DNA from: Lineus longissimus | Lineage: Eukaryota > Nemertea > Pilidiophora > Heteronemertea > Lineidae | Assembly: GCF_910592395.1 (NCBI RefSeq) | Contig: NC_088323.1 | Coordinates: 7,812,001-7,876,000, forward strand | Direction of reading: 5' to 3' | Length of the DNA: 64,000 nt | Part shown: positions 30,514 through 39,828 of the stretch, piece after piece | How the letters are laid out: each line of letters begins with the position of its first letter | How positions within the stretch are numbered: position 1 is the first letter of the stretch | Notes under the pieces: model-generated | Seen by the model: the letters and a program-made list of their open reading frames with translations, nothing else | The model's database searches: none | Told to the model about the DNA's origin: nothing | Program-made: the position numbers and the translations under genes

Positions 30514-33070
30514 ATGAAACGGCCAGGGGCCATTGTGCTCACCGTATACATCTTTTAGTAGGCAGGATCATGCTTAGTTTAGAGGTGAATATGGTGAACA
30601 CAATCAGGCATGAAGACTTTTTTTAGATGTGTATTGATGTCAAGTAATAAGACAGGGCAGTAAGTTTATGATCCAACCAATAATTGTCTATGACATCAAC
30701 AAGATCAATATCCTGTGATTGCTAAGAGTCCCTGCAATAAAAAATTCATCGAAAAAAAGTCATTAATAAGCAAGATATTGCACGTCCTACTTTTTCAGTT
30801 TTGACCCCCTGGTGGCCAAATCAAGAATCAGATGAGGCCAAAATTCGGTGTCAGAGATTATCTGATGTAGGGGGTTACATGTACCAACTTTCAAGTTCAT
30901 AGCTTCAGCAGTTAAGAAACGTGCCATAGTTACACTCTAATGGCAAATTTATGCCATTTGACCTCTGTGATCTAGAAAAGGAGGTCAAATCCAAAAATCG
31001 TAGGACATGTGGTGTATCCTTGCTAGAAGTCCCTGCCATAAAAATTTTATCGAAAACAATTCACTCAAATAAGCAAGATATTGCACTTCTTCCTTTTTCC
31101 ATTATGGCCCCCTGGTGGCCGAATAAAGAATCAGATCAGGCCAAAATTCGGCATCAAAGGTTATCTGATGTAGGGGGTTATATGCACCAAGTTTCAAGTT
31201 CATAGCTTTACTGGTTAAGAAACGTGCCATAGTTTACACACCAACGGCAAATTTACGCCATATGACCTCTGTGACCATGAAAAGTAGGTCAAATTGAAAA
31301 CCCATAAGACATGTGATGTATTCTTCCAAAGAGTACCTACCATAAAAATTTTATCGAAAACAAGTCACTTATAAGCGAGATATCACACTTTTTAGATCCA
31401 CTTTTGGCCCCCTGGTGGCAAAGTTGAGAATCAGATCAAACTGAAATTCAGCACCAGAGGCTATGTGATATAGGGGGTTATATGTACCAAGTTTCAAGTT
31501 CATAGCTTTAGTGGTTAAGAAACGTGCCATAGTTTACACTCTAACGGCCAATTTACGCCATATGACCTCTGTGAACTTGAAAAGTAGGTCAAATTAAAAA
31601 CCCGTATGATATAAGATGTATATTTGCTATGAGTACCTACAACAAAAGTTTCATCGAAAACAAGTCACTAATAAGCGAGATATCACACTTTCTCGATATC
31701 GACATTTGGCCCCCTGGTGGCCAAGTTGAGAATAAGATCGGACCGAAATTCAGTGTCAGAGGTCACCTGACCTAGGGGGTGCTGTGTACAAAGCTTTAAG
31801 TTCATAGCCCTAGCGGTTAAGAAACGTGCCACTGTTTTTTAAATAGGATACGACGACGGACGACGGACGACGACGACGGACGACGGACACTGCGGTATTA
31901 CATAAGACTCCCCTACGGTGAGCCAAAAATCAAGAAAATGTAAGATACAAGTCAGAAAAGACAAAAGGGAAAAGATAAAAAATAATAAAATAAAAAAATA
32001 TTTTTGGCCGTCCCTGACCGGGGTTTGAACTCACGACCTTTGGATTGCCACAACACGAAAAACACAAAACATGCAATTTCGGCCATATCTGTGTCTGCGT
32101 TGTGACCTCTGTGACCTCGACAAGTAGGTCAAATTAAAAACCCATATGATATATGATGTATCCTTGCTATGAGTACCTAACACAAAAGTTTTATCGAAAA
32201 CAAGTCATCAATAAGCGAGATATCACACTTTTTAGATATCCACATTCAACCCCCTGGTGGCCAAATTGAGAATCAGATCGGACCGATATTCAGCACAAGA
32301 GGTTCTCTGATATAGGGGGTTATATGTACCAAGTTTCAAGTTCATAGCTGTGGCGGTTGAGAAACGTGCCATAGTTACACTGAAACAGCCAATTTATGCC
32401 ATTTGACCTCTGCAACCTTGAAAAGTAGGTCAAATTAAAAACCCGTACGATATATGATGTATCCTTGCTATGAGTACCCACCACGAAAGTTTTATTGAAA
32501 ACAATTTATTGATAAGCGAATTATCACACTTTTTAGGTATCCACATTCGGCCCCCTGGTGGCCAAGTTGAGAATCAGATCAGACCGAAATTCAGCACCAG
32601 AGGTTATCTGGTATAGGGGGTTATATGTACTAAGTTTCAAGTTCATAGCTGTGGAGGTTGAAAAACGTGCCATAGTTACACTGAAACAGCCAATTTACGC
32701 CATTTGACCTCTGTGACCTTGAAAAGTAGGTCAAATTAAAAACCCGTATGATATATGATGTATCCTTGCTATGAGTACCTACCACAAAAATTTCATTCCA
32801 AACAAGTCATTAATAAGCGAGATATCACACTTTTTAGATATCTACATTCGGCCCCCTGGTGGCCAAATTAAGAATCAGATCGGACTGAAATTTAGTGTCA
32901 CAGGTCATCTGACCAAGGGAGTCCTGTGTACAAAGTTACAAGTTCATAGGCTTAGCGGTTAAGAAACGTGCCACTGTTTTTGAAACAGGATACGACGACG
33001 ACGACGGACGACGACAGACGACGACGGACGACGGACACTGCGGTATTGTAAAGACTCCCCTACGGTGAGC
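30514..33070. mobile_element. 2.5-kb insertion made of ~300-bp tandem repeats with GGTGAGCC ends
   Basis: Unit A (CCTGAAAAAAGGGTAAAAG at 23461) is the empty site. The insert begins near TGAAACGGCCAGGGGCCATTG and GTGCTCACCGTA and ends CTCCCCTACGGTGAGCC, so short inverted ends are present (GCTCACCGTA). Inside are two arrays with a period of about 300 bp: four units (about 30600-31850) and three units (about 32095-32975). Each unit holds GGCCCCCTGGTGGCCAA, AGGGGGTTATATGTACCAAG and AAGAAACGTGCCA. Each array closes with an ACGACGG run and GACTCCCCTACGGTGAGCC (to 31925 and to 33070). No protein is encoded. Confidence 0.8.
31985..32075 (-). mobile_element. Possible tRNA-derived SINE fragment
   Basis: Between the two satellite arrays, the minus strand reads AAGGTCGTGAGTTCAAACCC then CGGTCAGGGACGGCC and an A/T-rich tail. 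GAGTTCAAACCCC resembles the B box of a tRNA-derived promoter. No A box or full cloverleaf is visible, so this is not a tRNA gene. Confidence 0.35.
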
Positions 33071-33378
33071 CAAAAAGGGTAAAAGACAAAACTACTTTTG
33101 TCGAAATAAAAAACAAAGACAACCTTTGCCTAGCACGTGCAATAGTGACAGCAAGAGCCCGTGTGTTAAACGACCAGAACTATGAAGGCATCCGAAAAGG
33201 CTACATCAAGCACCAACTCCGATTAGCTTCTGAGCTTCACGAAAAAGCAGTGGGTGCCCCAGAAAAATGCGGAATTCCAGAGATACGAAAATTTCAGGCA
33301 TATTTGGCTCCAGATTTTCAACTAGTTGTATTTTCTACGCATACTATGAACGGTATTTGTTATACATGCTTCTCATAA
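33071..33378 (+). pseudogene. Polymerase N-terminal fragment, second part (unit B)
   Basis: Resumes at AAAAAGGGTAAAAG and matches 23467-23772 of unit A, including IKNKDNLCLAR and KFQAYLAPDFQLVVFS, with a small change near the KAVGAPEKCG segment. It ends at the same stop as unit A. Confidence 0.7.
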
Positions 33379-33829
33379 AACATTGCCACCTATGGAGAAC
33401 TCCTAGGAACTACACAAGAAGTGATGTCAGCAGAGGCCAGAAGTGTTGAACGTATCATGAAAAGCCAGTGCATGCCACTCTGAACAATAGACAGAATATC
33501 GCTCCATTTATCATAGTTTGACCTATTCTAACAATAGCCACACGCTTCACTGACAAGTGATACGGGTAAGAAATTGAATGGAGGAGAATTGTAAACTAAT
33601 TGAAGTGTGAATGGGCCATAATTCCATGTAATATGAACTAATAATTTTGCTCAGTAATCTGCATGCAATGCATGGCAGCCCAGGGCACAACAATGGATCA
33701 GCTGGCTAGGCTAATTGATGGGTGCATGTGCATGCTAGTCTGCTGCTCTACTGAGTAAATTAGGCCTGCATGGGCCTATCATGCATAATTTAGAATGCAA
33801 TTGGGAGTAGAATTGCCAGCTAGGCCTAA
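33379..33829 (+). other. Non-coding spacer, unit B copy
   Basis: Same sequence as 23773-24225; continues at 34816-35109 and 35539-35668 after the two insertions. No coding potential. Confidence 0.75.
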
Positions 33830-34812
33830 AGGCGACATTCCACGTGAGAGTTTTCTCTTAGAAGTTCACTCTCAGACACTCTCAGACACCAAGTCGCATG
33901 TGGACAAGACGCTGCGAGCAGCTGTCCGAGAGCGATCAATAAATGTCAGAAGTGTTTAGCTGGGCGATCTTATGTCATGTGGACGGACGAAAGGTAGGTC
34001 ATTTCGGACACTTTTTGTGATGTCAGATAGTGCTCTCAGTGAATAGGACTGGTTCTTTTTTGCAATAAACTTCCAGCAAGTATTCAATGCATTGGTCATT
34101 TTGCGCATATGCATAGCTAGCAGCAACATGGAAGCAAGCAAAGAGTGGAGTCGGAACGACACGTTCCAACTGATAGCTGTGTTTGAGGGCAACCCGTGCC
34201 TATGGGATGTGCAATCTAATCTCTACAGAGACAGGGGAAAGAAGGCGTTGGCGTGGAAAGAAATTGGGGCAGTTGTGGAGAGAGATGTTATAGAATCCCA
34301 ACCAGTATTGCCAACTCTTCGAAATCAGCTGCTGTCATGCGCAGGAAATTTCGAAGATGCTTCGGATCTTCAAGGAGTAATTCCTGCTAAAGAGCATGAT
34401 AGGCCCCATAGGTTTCTCTTCTCATCAGCCACTTGTGTGCCCAGATCTTGTGTTGTGTTTCCTCTTCGGTTTCCTCTTCGTTTGTAGAATAATGTACACC
34501 GCAGCCGCGGCTGCTACCTCCGCGGCTGCTACGCACTCTTCGAAGGCAGCATACTAAATGACCTTTCCCAATAGGCCTAACTCGCACGTGGAGGGATCAA
34601 TGACTGTCTGATGGCTGTTTTCTGACAGTTTTACTCTCACGTGGAAGAAGCTACGAAAACATTCTCTCGAGAGAAACTCGCGATAGCTAGAAATCATCTC
34701 TTCGATAGGAACTGTCAGTACGATTTTCTCGCACGTGGATGGATCAACTATATTTATGTCGACAGTCACTGAGAGAAAATGTCGACACTTTCTCTCACGT
34801 GGAATGTCGCCT
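33830..34812. mobile_element. PIF/Harbinger-type element with 21-bp TIRs and TAA duplication
   Basis: Ends AGGCGACATTCCACGTGAGAG and its exact inverse at 34792-34812. TAA at 33827-33829 is repeated at 34813-34815, and unit A (CTAGGCCTAAGGCCTAG, near 24221-24237) shows the single-copy site. Subterminal CACGTGGA words recur at the right end (about 34568, 34634, 34731). The 3-bp TWA duplication plus an internal MADF ORF fits PIF/Harbinger. At 983 bp without a transposase it is non-autonomous. Confidence 0.85.
34128..34487 (+). CDS. MADF/Myb-like DNA-binding protein of the Harbinger element
   Basis: 119 residues from ATG 34128. The region WSRNDTFQLIAVFEGNPCLW then RDRGKKALAWKEIGAVV has the MADF pattern (LI..a....P.LWd, then aW..Ig..v). 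Autonomous Harbinger elements carry a separate Myb/MADF protein that brings the transposase to the ends and the nucleus. The expected downstream helix (LRNQLLSCAGNFE) is present, but the tail (FLFSSATCVPRSCVVF) looks frameshifted. The transposase partner is absent here; an unrelated-looking fragment of one lies at 56086. Confidence 0.7.
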   Translation: MEASKEWSRNDTFQLIAVFEGNPCLWDVQSNLYRDRGKKALAWKEIGAVVERDVIESQPVLPTLRNQLLSCAGNFEDASDLQGVIPAKEHDRPHRFLFSSATCVPRSCVVFPLRFPLRL

Positions 34813-35109
34813 TAAGGCCTAGTATAAGATCAGCTGGATTGTACAGTGTAAACAAAGAAAATGATTATATAAATAACTAACTTCAACAAAGATACCCTGC
34901 AGATTGTGAATTAATTAATCTGTTGTTCAAATCCCAGTCAAGGCAACTTTATTTTTCTGTATTAATTATTATTAACAATTGATTAAATTTCAAAACAGTT
35001 AAATGTTTTTACAATATTGTCCCCCAGTTTAGGCCTACTGTAGGATTTCACACCATGGAGGATTTCAGTATAATTAATCAAACAATGCCAACACAGACAG
35101 GCCTACACT

Positions 35110-35538
35110 AGTCGTACTTCCACCTATCAAATCCCCGTGTCTTTTGCGCTTACACCTATGAATTGCCGTGTCTAAATAGACCCTTGTGTCTAATCCCCGT
35201 GTCTATAAGCCCCATCGAGCTCGATGGGGCTAATCGGGGGATAATTTAGACCCGTGTTCAAAACAGGTTTTTTGATAGGTGGAATCTGAATAGACACGGC
35301 AATTGCAAGTTCTAAGATCCGGCGACAGATGGCGCGGTGCAGTTGCCTCGGTATTGCGCCCCCTCCAACGGGAAAGAAACACAGGAGAGCTCCCTACCTA
35401 CAGCGCACCTGTCGCCGGGGCTCTTAACCATTATATAACACAACTGATAGGTGTAAGTGCGCCGTGGGTTTTTTGACACACGGCGAAGACACGGGTCTTG
35501 AAAAAACATGGGGTTTTATGATAGGTGGAACTACGACT
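35110..35538. mobile_element. 429-bp MITE with AGTCGTA...TACGACT ends
   Basis: Terminal inverted repeats AGTCGTACTTCCACCTATCA and, read inward from 35538, AGTCGTAGTTCCACCTATCA (one mismatch). Unit A at 24513-24530 (CCTACACTGTGTTATC) is the empty site. A clean target duplication is not visible. Internally there is a perfect palindrome AGCCCCATCGAGCTCGATGGGGCT (about 35207-35230) and a further inverted GATAGGTGGAA copy near 35274. No ORF of note. Confidence 0.75.
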
Positions 35539-35668
35539 CATGTGTTATCATTTAATGAACCAGGCCTGTCTGCTTCTGCCTTAAAGGGACAATTAGGGGA
35601 TGATAATAACATAAAACATTAACATCCATTGCAAAAAAAATTAAAATGTGTCTTTTTTCAGTCTGAAT

Positions 35669-36174
35669 ATGGCAACTCCTAGTCAGGCGTCATCACCAGA
35701 TTCGCCGGTACGATCATCACAGGCATCAACCCAAGAACCCTCATCACCAATCCCGAGCCTTGATAGTGCCGTTACTGCTGTGAGTGAAACATCACTATCC
35801 GATTCTGAGGACTCGTCAGTGATTTCTCAACTTCGATTCGATTGGCCCTTATCAAGTTCTCCGAGCTCAGAGTCAGAAGTTTTTGGCGCACCAAGCAGTC
35901 CTAGTCCCAAGCAATATGACAGTGACACTTCTAGTTCGGGGGCATCCTTCATTTTTGGACCACCAAGGAAAACTGAATTGTGTCTTGTATGCCATAGAGA
36001 CATGGATCTTCAAAATAGAGAATGTTTTGAATGGGATGGTCCATATTCAATAGATGCCGGCACAGAAGCTGACATGGTGGATGATACTCCGGATGTGTTT
36101 GACATTTCCTTTGCGGATTCGTATGTTTTTGGGGCACCATCGGATCTGCCTGATGTGCCACACTCACCTGATAG
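35669..36174 (+). CDS. YqaJ-gene, Ser/Pro-rich first exon
   Basis: Follows acceptor TTTTTTCAG (35661) and ends at a good donor, ATAG|GTATGT (36174/36175). It encodes 168 residues that are Ser/Pro/Asp-rich and probably disordered (SETSLSDSEDSSVISQLRFD) with a CxxC pair (LCLVCHRDMD) and repeated FGAPS motifs. The first 83 codons are duplicated in unit A. No domain recognised; position and orientation suggest it belongs with the SAP/SWIM/YqaJ exons downstream. Confidence 0.55.
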
Positions 36175-36390
36175 GTATGTTGAAATAAATGTCATTCAAC
36201 TGCTATCAAATAGTATTTGTATAATATGAGTATATCTCATTCATTGCTGAGGTATGCCAATGTATGAAATGAGTTCGCTCACACTGACAGTGCAGGGGAA
36301 CAGAAGTGAGAGGAATGATTTTAAAATTTTAAAAGTACGATGCATTGTAGTTTGTTCAGTATCATAAACAATTTTCTAAATTCATTCCAG

Positions 36391-36459
36391 AGTGTCCACA
36401 GATCACAGTCAGCTGACTCGACAGAATGCCAGCAGCCATGTGTGTGTGGAGGAGGAAAG
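36391..36459 (+). CDS. Small exon of the YqaJ-gene
   Basis: 69 bases between acceptor CATTCCAG (36390) and donor GAAAG|GTAAGT (36459/36460). In phase with the previous exon it reads STDHSQLTRQNASSHVCVEEE. Confidence 0.45.
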
Positions 36460-36718
36460 GTAAGTTTTCATGGTTTGCTTTCTATATCAAGCTTAATATT
36501 AAGTCTTTGATGAGAATATTAAATTTTTTTATAGATTTCTGTAATTTAGGCATAAAATTTCAATGAGGATACTGGCCTTTAAAAAACCATTAGTTTGCAA
36601 CTTGATTGGGGGGGGGGGGGGATATCCCCCTCCCCCCCTGTATGAGACCCTGGGATAGCAGAATGTTTGGGTTGCAATTCTAAAAACTGATTGGTTTACG
36701 ATTTTCAGCTCACTGAAG

Positions 36719-36846
36719 CAGACGTACCAGGAGCCAGACTGGGAAACTTCGAAAAGGCCAAGAAGACGGAATTTCAGTTCTGGCTCAAGTGCCGAGGATT
36801 GAAGTACAAGACAGCCGCAACAAGGGCTGTCTTGATAAACAATTAA
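36719..36846 (+). CDS. SAP-like exon of the YqaJ-gene
   Basis: Acceptor GATTTTCAG ends at 36718. The frame LTEADVPGARLGNFEKAKK then FQFWLKCRGL has the pattern of the SAP-like (helix-extended-helix) segment that precedes SWIM and YqaJ domains in invertebrate transposon genes (aDvPGA.LG...LkfWL.CRG). Phase with the previous exon is not clean: the spliced frame would stop early, so either the exon model or the gene is damaged. A stop lies at 36844-36846. SAP-type folds bind DNA. Confidence 0.5.
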
Positions 36847-37355
36847 GTTCATAGTTCATAGTTCATAGTTGCAGCATGCAGTGAAATCTCAGTATGGGTT
36901 GTTTTCGGGACAAAGATTAAGTGGTCTAATTGCTGGATTTAAAAGTCACTCTTCAGGACCATGAGTCAAGTTGTCGTGTTGGCGGGTGTGGTAGGCTACA
37001 GTGCAAGACAAAACAAAATATAGCATGTTTACATTTTTGGAGGTGTATTTTGATTAATTTTATTAATGTTTTCTAGCATGTCCAAAGAATCCTATCAGCT
37101 GGAAAAAAATTTCAAATTCTTCACTCAACACAGGTGTTCACGAAATTTTGAAATCTCATCTCGAAAAGTGCAAAAAAGGTGGGCGTGGCACTTTTGAGAT
37201 TTTCAAAAAAACACCCTAAATCTGGGAGAAGATGATCAACCAAACCGATTGTATTTTGAGCACGCCAGTGTGTTGAGCCTTTTAAAAAATAGACAATCAT
37301 GCTGTCTTTCAGTTCACTGTATCTTTTATACTAAGTTTGTGATATTTTCTTCCAG

Positions 37356-38617
37356 GGTTCGTTTGGCAAGCCAGCAAAATCACCAGATAGTGGACCCAGA
37401 CCCAGGAAAGTGTTACATGCGCCAGAAACAAGCAAACTGTCCGAGGTGTAGATCAACAGTAGTACCGGTAGCCAGTACCAGCACATCTGATGACACGACT
37501 GCGCCAAGCGATGGATGGTCTAAACAGACAATGTGTGTACTCCAAACTTTTGGCCACAACTGCATAATGCAACATGTCAAGAAGTCGAGAAAGAACTCAA
37601 TATATGTTGAGAAGCCCCTAGAAAAGTGCTACCGCTTTTTCTTTGAGAACTATGTTCACAACATTCAGGCTGTTAAAAGGGACACAACTACCCACCTGAA
37701 GGCAAATTGCTATAGGTCTCAAAGAAAGAAAGAAACTCCCCACTCCTTGGCTGTTGCATTAACCAGTGATGGAAATGTGAAAACTGCCAAATGCTCTTGT
37801 GCAGCTGGGGTGCAAGGTTTATGCAACCATATTGTTGGACTCTTGTATAGTCTAAACCATATCATAATTATGGGATTAAAAGAGTTTCCGGAGGCAGGTA
37901 CTTGTACGGACAATCCCCAGCAGTGGCACAAGCCAAGAACATCTGGCATCAAACCGGAACCCATTATGGGATATAATGTTGTGAGACCATCATATGGATC
38001 GAAGAGTATGCGCGGGGTTCAGTGTACCCTTTATGAGGCACGTGGTCCTCGCACTGAAAAGCCGGGTGAGCAATTTGCTCTGGTCGGTGCACTTGCAGAT
38101 ATAAACCCCAACCTGGGGATCTGTCAAAATTTGAATGCGGCAAATGCCTTTGTCCCAACTAGAATGGGGTTTGAGACAATGATAGGGTCGACCTTTGGCC
38201 ACCAATTTGCCCTCACTGGAGGGAATTTAAATGTGACCGGTGATTTCTCTGCAACACAAGATGTACTTGTTGACACTTCCAGTCCCAGTCTGTCCTTACC
38301 AATAGCACTGGGTCCTGCTATCACCATTTCACAGGATTTATCTGATGCTGAACAGTCTGCTCTTGACCAGATACACCTCAGCCTGGATGAAGTTAGGAAT
38401 TTAGAGGAGAACACAGTTGGACAGGGCAATAGTTCTCTTTGGTCCAAGAGCAGAGTAAATAGGCTTACAGCCAGCAACTTCGGAATTATTTGCAAAAGGA
38501 GGGTGTTCACTGAAAAGTTTTCTGAATCTGTTGTTTTTGAGACAGCAGACCTGTCTCATGTGCCTGCCATCAAATATGGCCGGGAGACAGAATCGGTGGC
38601 TATTGAGGGGTACAACG
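37356..38617 (+). CDS. SWIM zinc finger plus YqaJ-type nuclease, truncated and fused to polymerase
   Basis: After acceptor TTCTTCCAG (37355) one frame runs without a stop to 39096. The SWIM finger is at 37792-37830 (CSCAAGVQGLCNH: CxC...CxH). The YqaJ/lambda-exonuclease-like fold starts at SLWSKSRVNRLTASNFG (about 38437) and reaches the AIKYGRETESVAIEGY motif (about 38568-38615), which carries the conserved Glu. The rest of the nuclease domain is missing; at about 38618 the frame passes in frame into polymerase sequence. YqaJ nucleases act on DNA ends in recombination, and similar SAP-SWIM-YqaJ proteins accompany ISL2EU-type DNA transposons. An inserted, 3'-truncated transposon gene is the simplest reading; a real fusion is the alternative. 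Confidence 0.65.
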
Positions 38618-39828
38618 CACAACATCGCTTGAATATCTATCATTACGGTGAACACTATGCCCCTATTATGCCTATGACCGGTTTCTTAGAAAAAGCCTAT
38701 TTTTGTCCTCATTGTGATACAGGCTTCCAGGATTACAAAACACATATTTGCAACAAAACTTGTGCCTGTTGTAAAACCGATGAGGATTGTCCCATCGTTA
38801 AGTGGCGAAACTGTTCCGATTGTCTACGGGTCTTCAAAAGTAATAAGTGTTTTGACAGACACCAAGTCAAAAACCAAAACGACAATAGTGTGTGCGATCT
38901 TTTCAAAAAATGTAAAACATACGCTAAGTGTTATGACGCGCGGCGCACAAAGCATGCATGCTACATGTCTTTTTGCAGTATTTGCGGGTTGAACAGGCCT
39001 TTCGCACACGACTGCTATATAAAGAAACCTGTGATAAAGAAAAGGGATCCTGGTGTACCCCGTAGAATTTATGAAGTTTGTATTCTACGATTTTGAGGCA
39101 ACACAGGAGAAAATACTGGCTGATGGTTCAAAGGAGCACGTGCCCAATCTGTGTGTTGCACAGCGTTGCTGCCTTTTTTGTGGGAGGGAACAAAGCGCTA
39201 AAAATGATGACGACTTGAGCTGTATTGTGTGCGGAGACAGACGTGATGAATGCGTCTTCAAGGGGGAGGGTACCGTGACGGAATTTTGTGATTGGTTATT
39301 CAACGACGAAAATATGGGGCGGGTGGGGAGATACCCGACATGAAGTACTTTGACCCTGAGAGCATGTCTGTTGACGGTAGAAAGGAATTTATGTTGCGGT
39401 ACGAAAATCAAAAAGGAAAAGAGTACAACATGTTCGAGGAGCTTCTTGCATACTGTAAAAGTGACGTTACGATTCTCCGTCGCTGTTGTGTCTTATTCGC
39501 TCTGGCTTTTGAAAACATTCTAAAGGTTAATCCCTTTGAGAGAAGTACAACCATGGCTTCAGCATGCAGTCGAGTGTACCGTCAAAACTTTATAGAGCCC
39601 AACACCATTGGCGTACTACCTCCATACAGCTATACATGCGACAAACAGTCTGCTATAGGTCTCAAGTGGTTGGAATGGTTGATGCGAAAAAACCCAAATC
39701 TCTTTATACAACATGCCCAGAACGGGGGCAAAAAGGCGATTGCGAATTACAAAGTAGACGGGTAGGATGAGCGGAATAACGTTGTCTATTCATTCGATGG
39801 GTGTAACTTTCATGGTTGCGAAGTCTGC
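38618..39828 (+). pseudogene. Family-B DNA polymerase, zinc-binding and exonuclease region, decayed
   Basis: Begins at RLNIYHYGEHYAPI and continues with a Cys/His-rich zinc-binding region (YFCPHCDTG; CKTCACC-type pairs; CSICGLNRPFAHDC) typical of Polinton-like polymerases. A frameshift near 39065 precedes Exo I (FVFYDFEATQE). A deletion at about 39315-39330 removes Exo II: the sequence jumps from DWLFNDEN to GEIPDMKYFDPESM. Exo III survives (YCKSDVTIL, about 39450). It ends KVDG, then TAG at 39762-39764 where such proteins have Tyr, then a short FHGC motif at about 39811-39822. Right after that the NS1-like block begins. The protein would have replicated linear DNA, probably by protein priming, but this copy cannot be functional. 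Confidence 0.75.

Noticed and set aside
31985-32075. A tRNA gene
   Set aside because: Only a B-box-like segment is present; no A box, acceptor stem or cloverleaf can be drawn.
30514-33070. CRISPR array
   Set aside because: Direct repeats are about 300 bp long and contiguous, without short repeats and unique spacers, and the DNA is eukaryotic.
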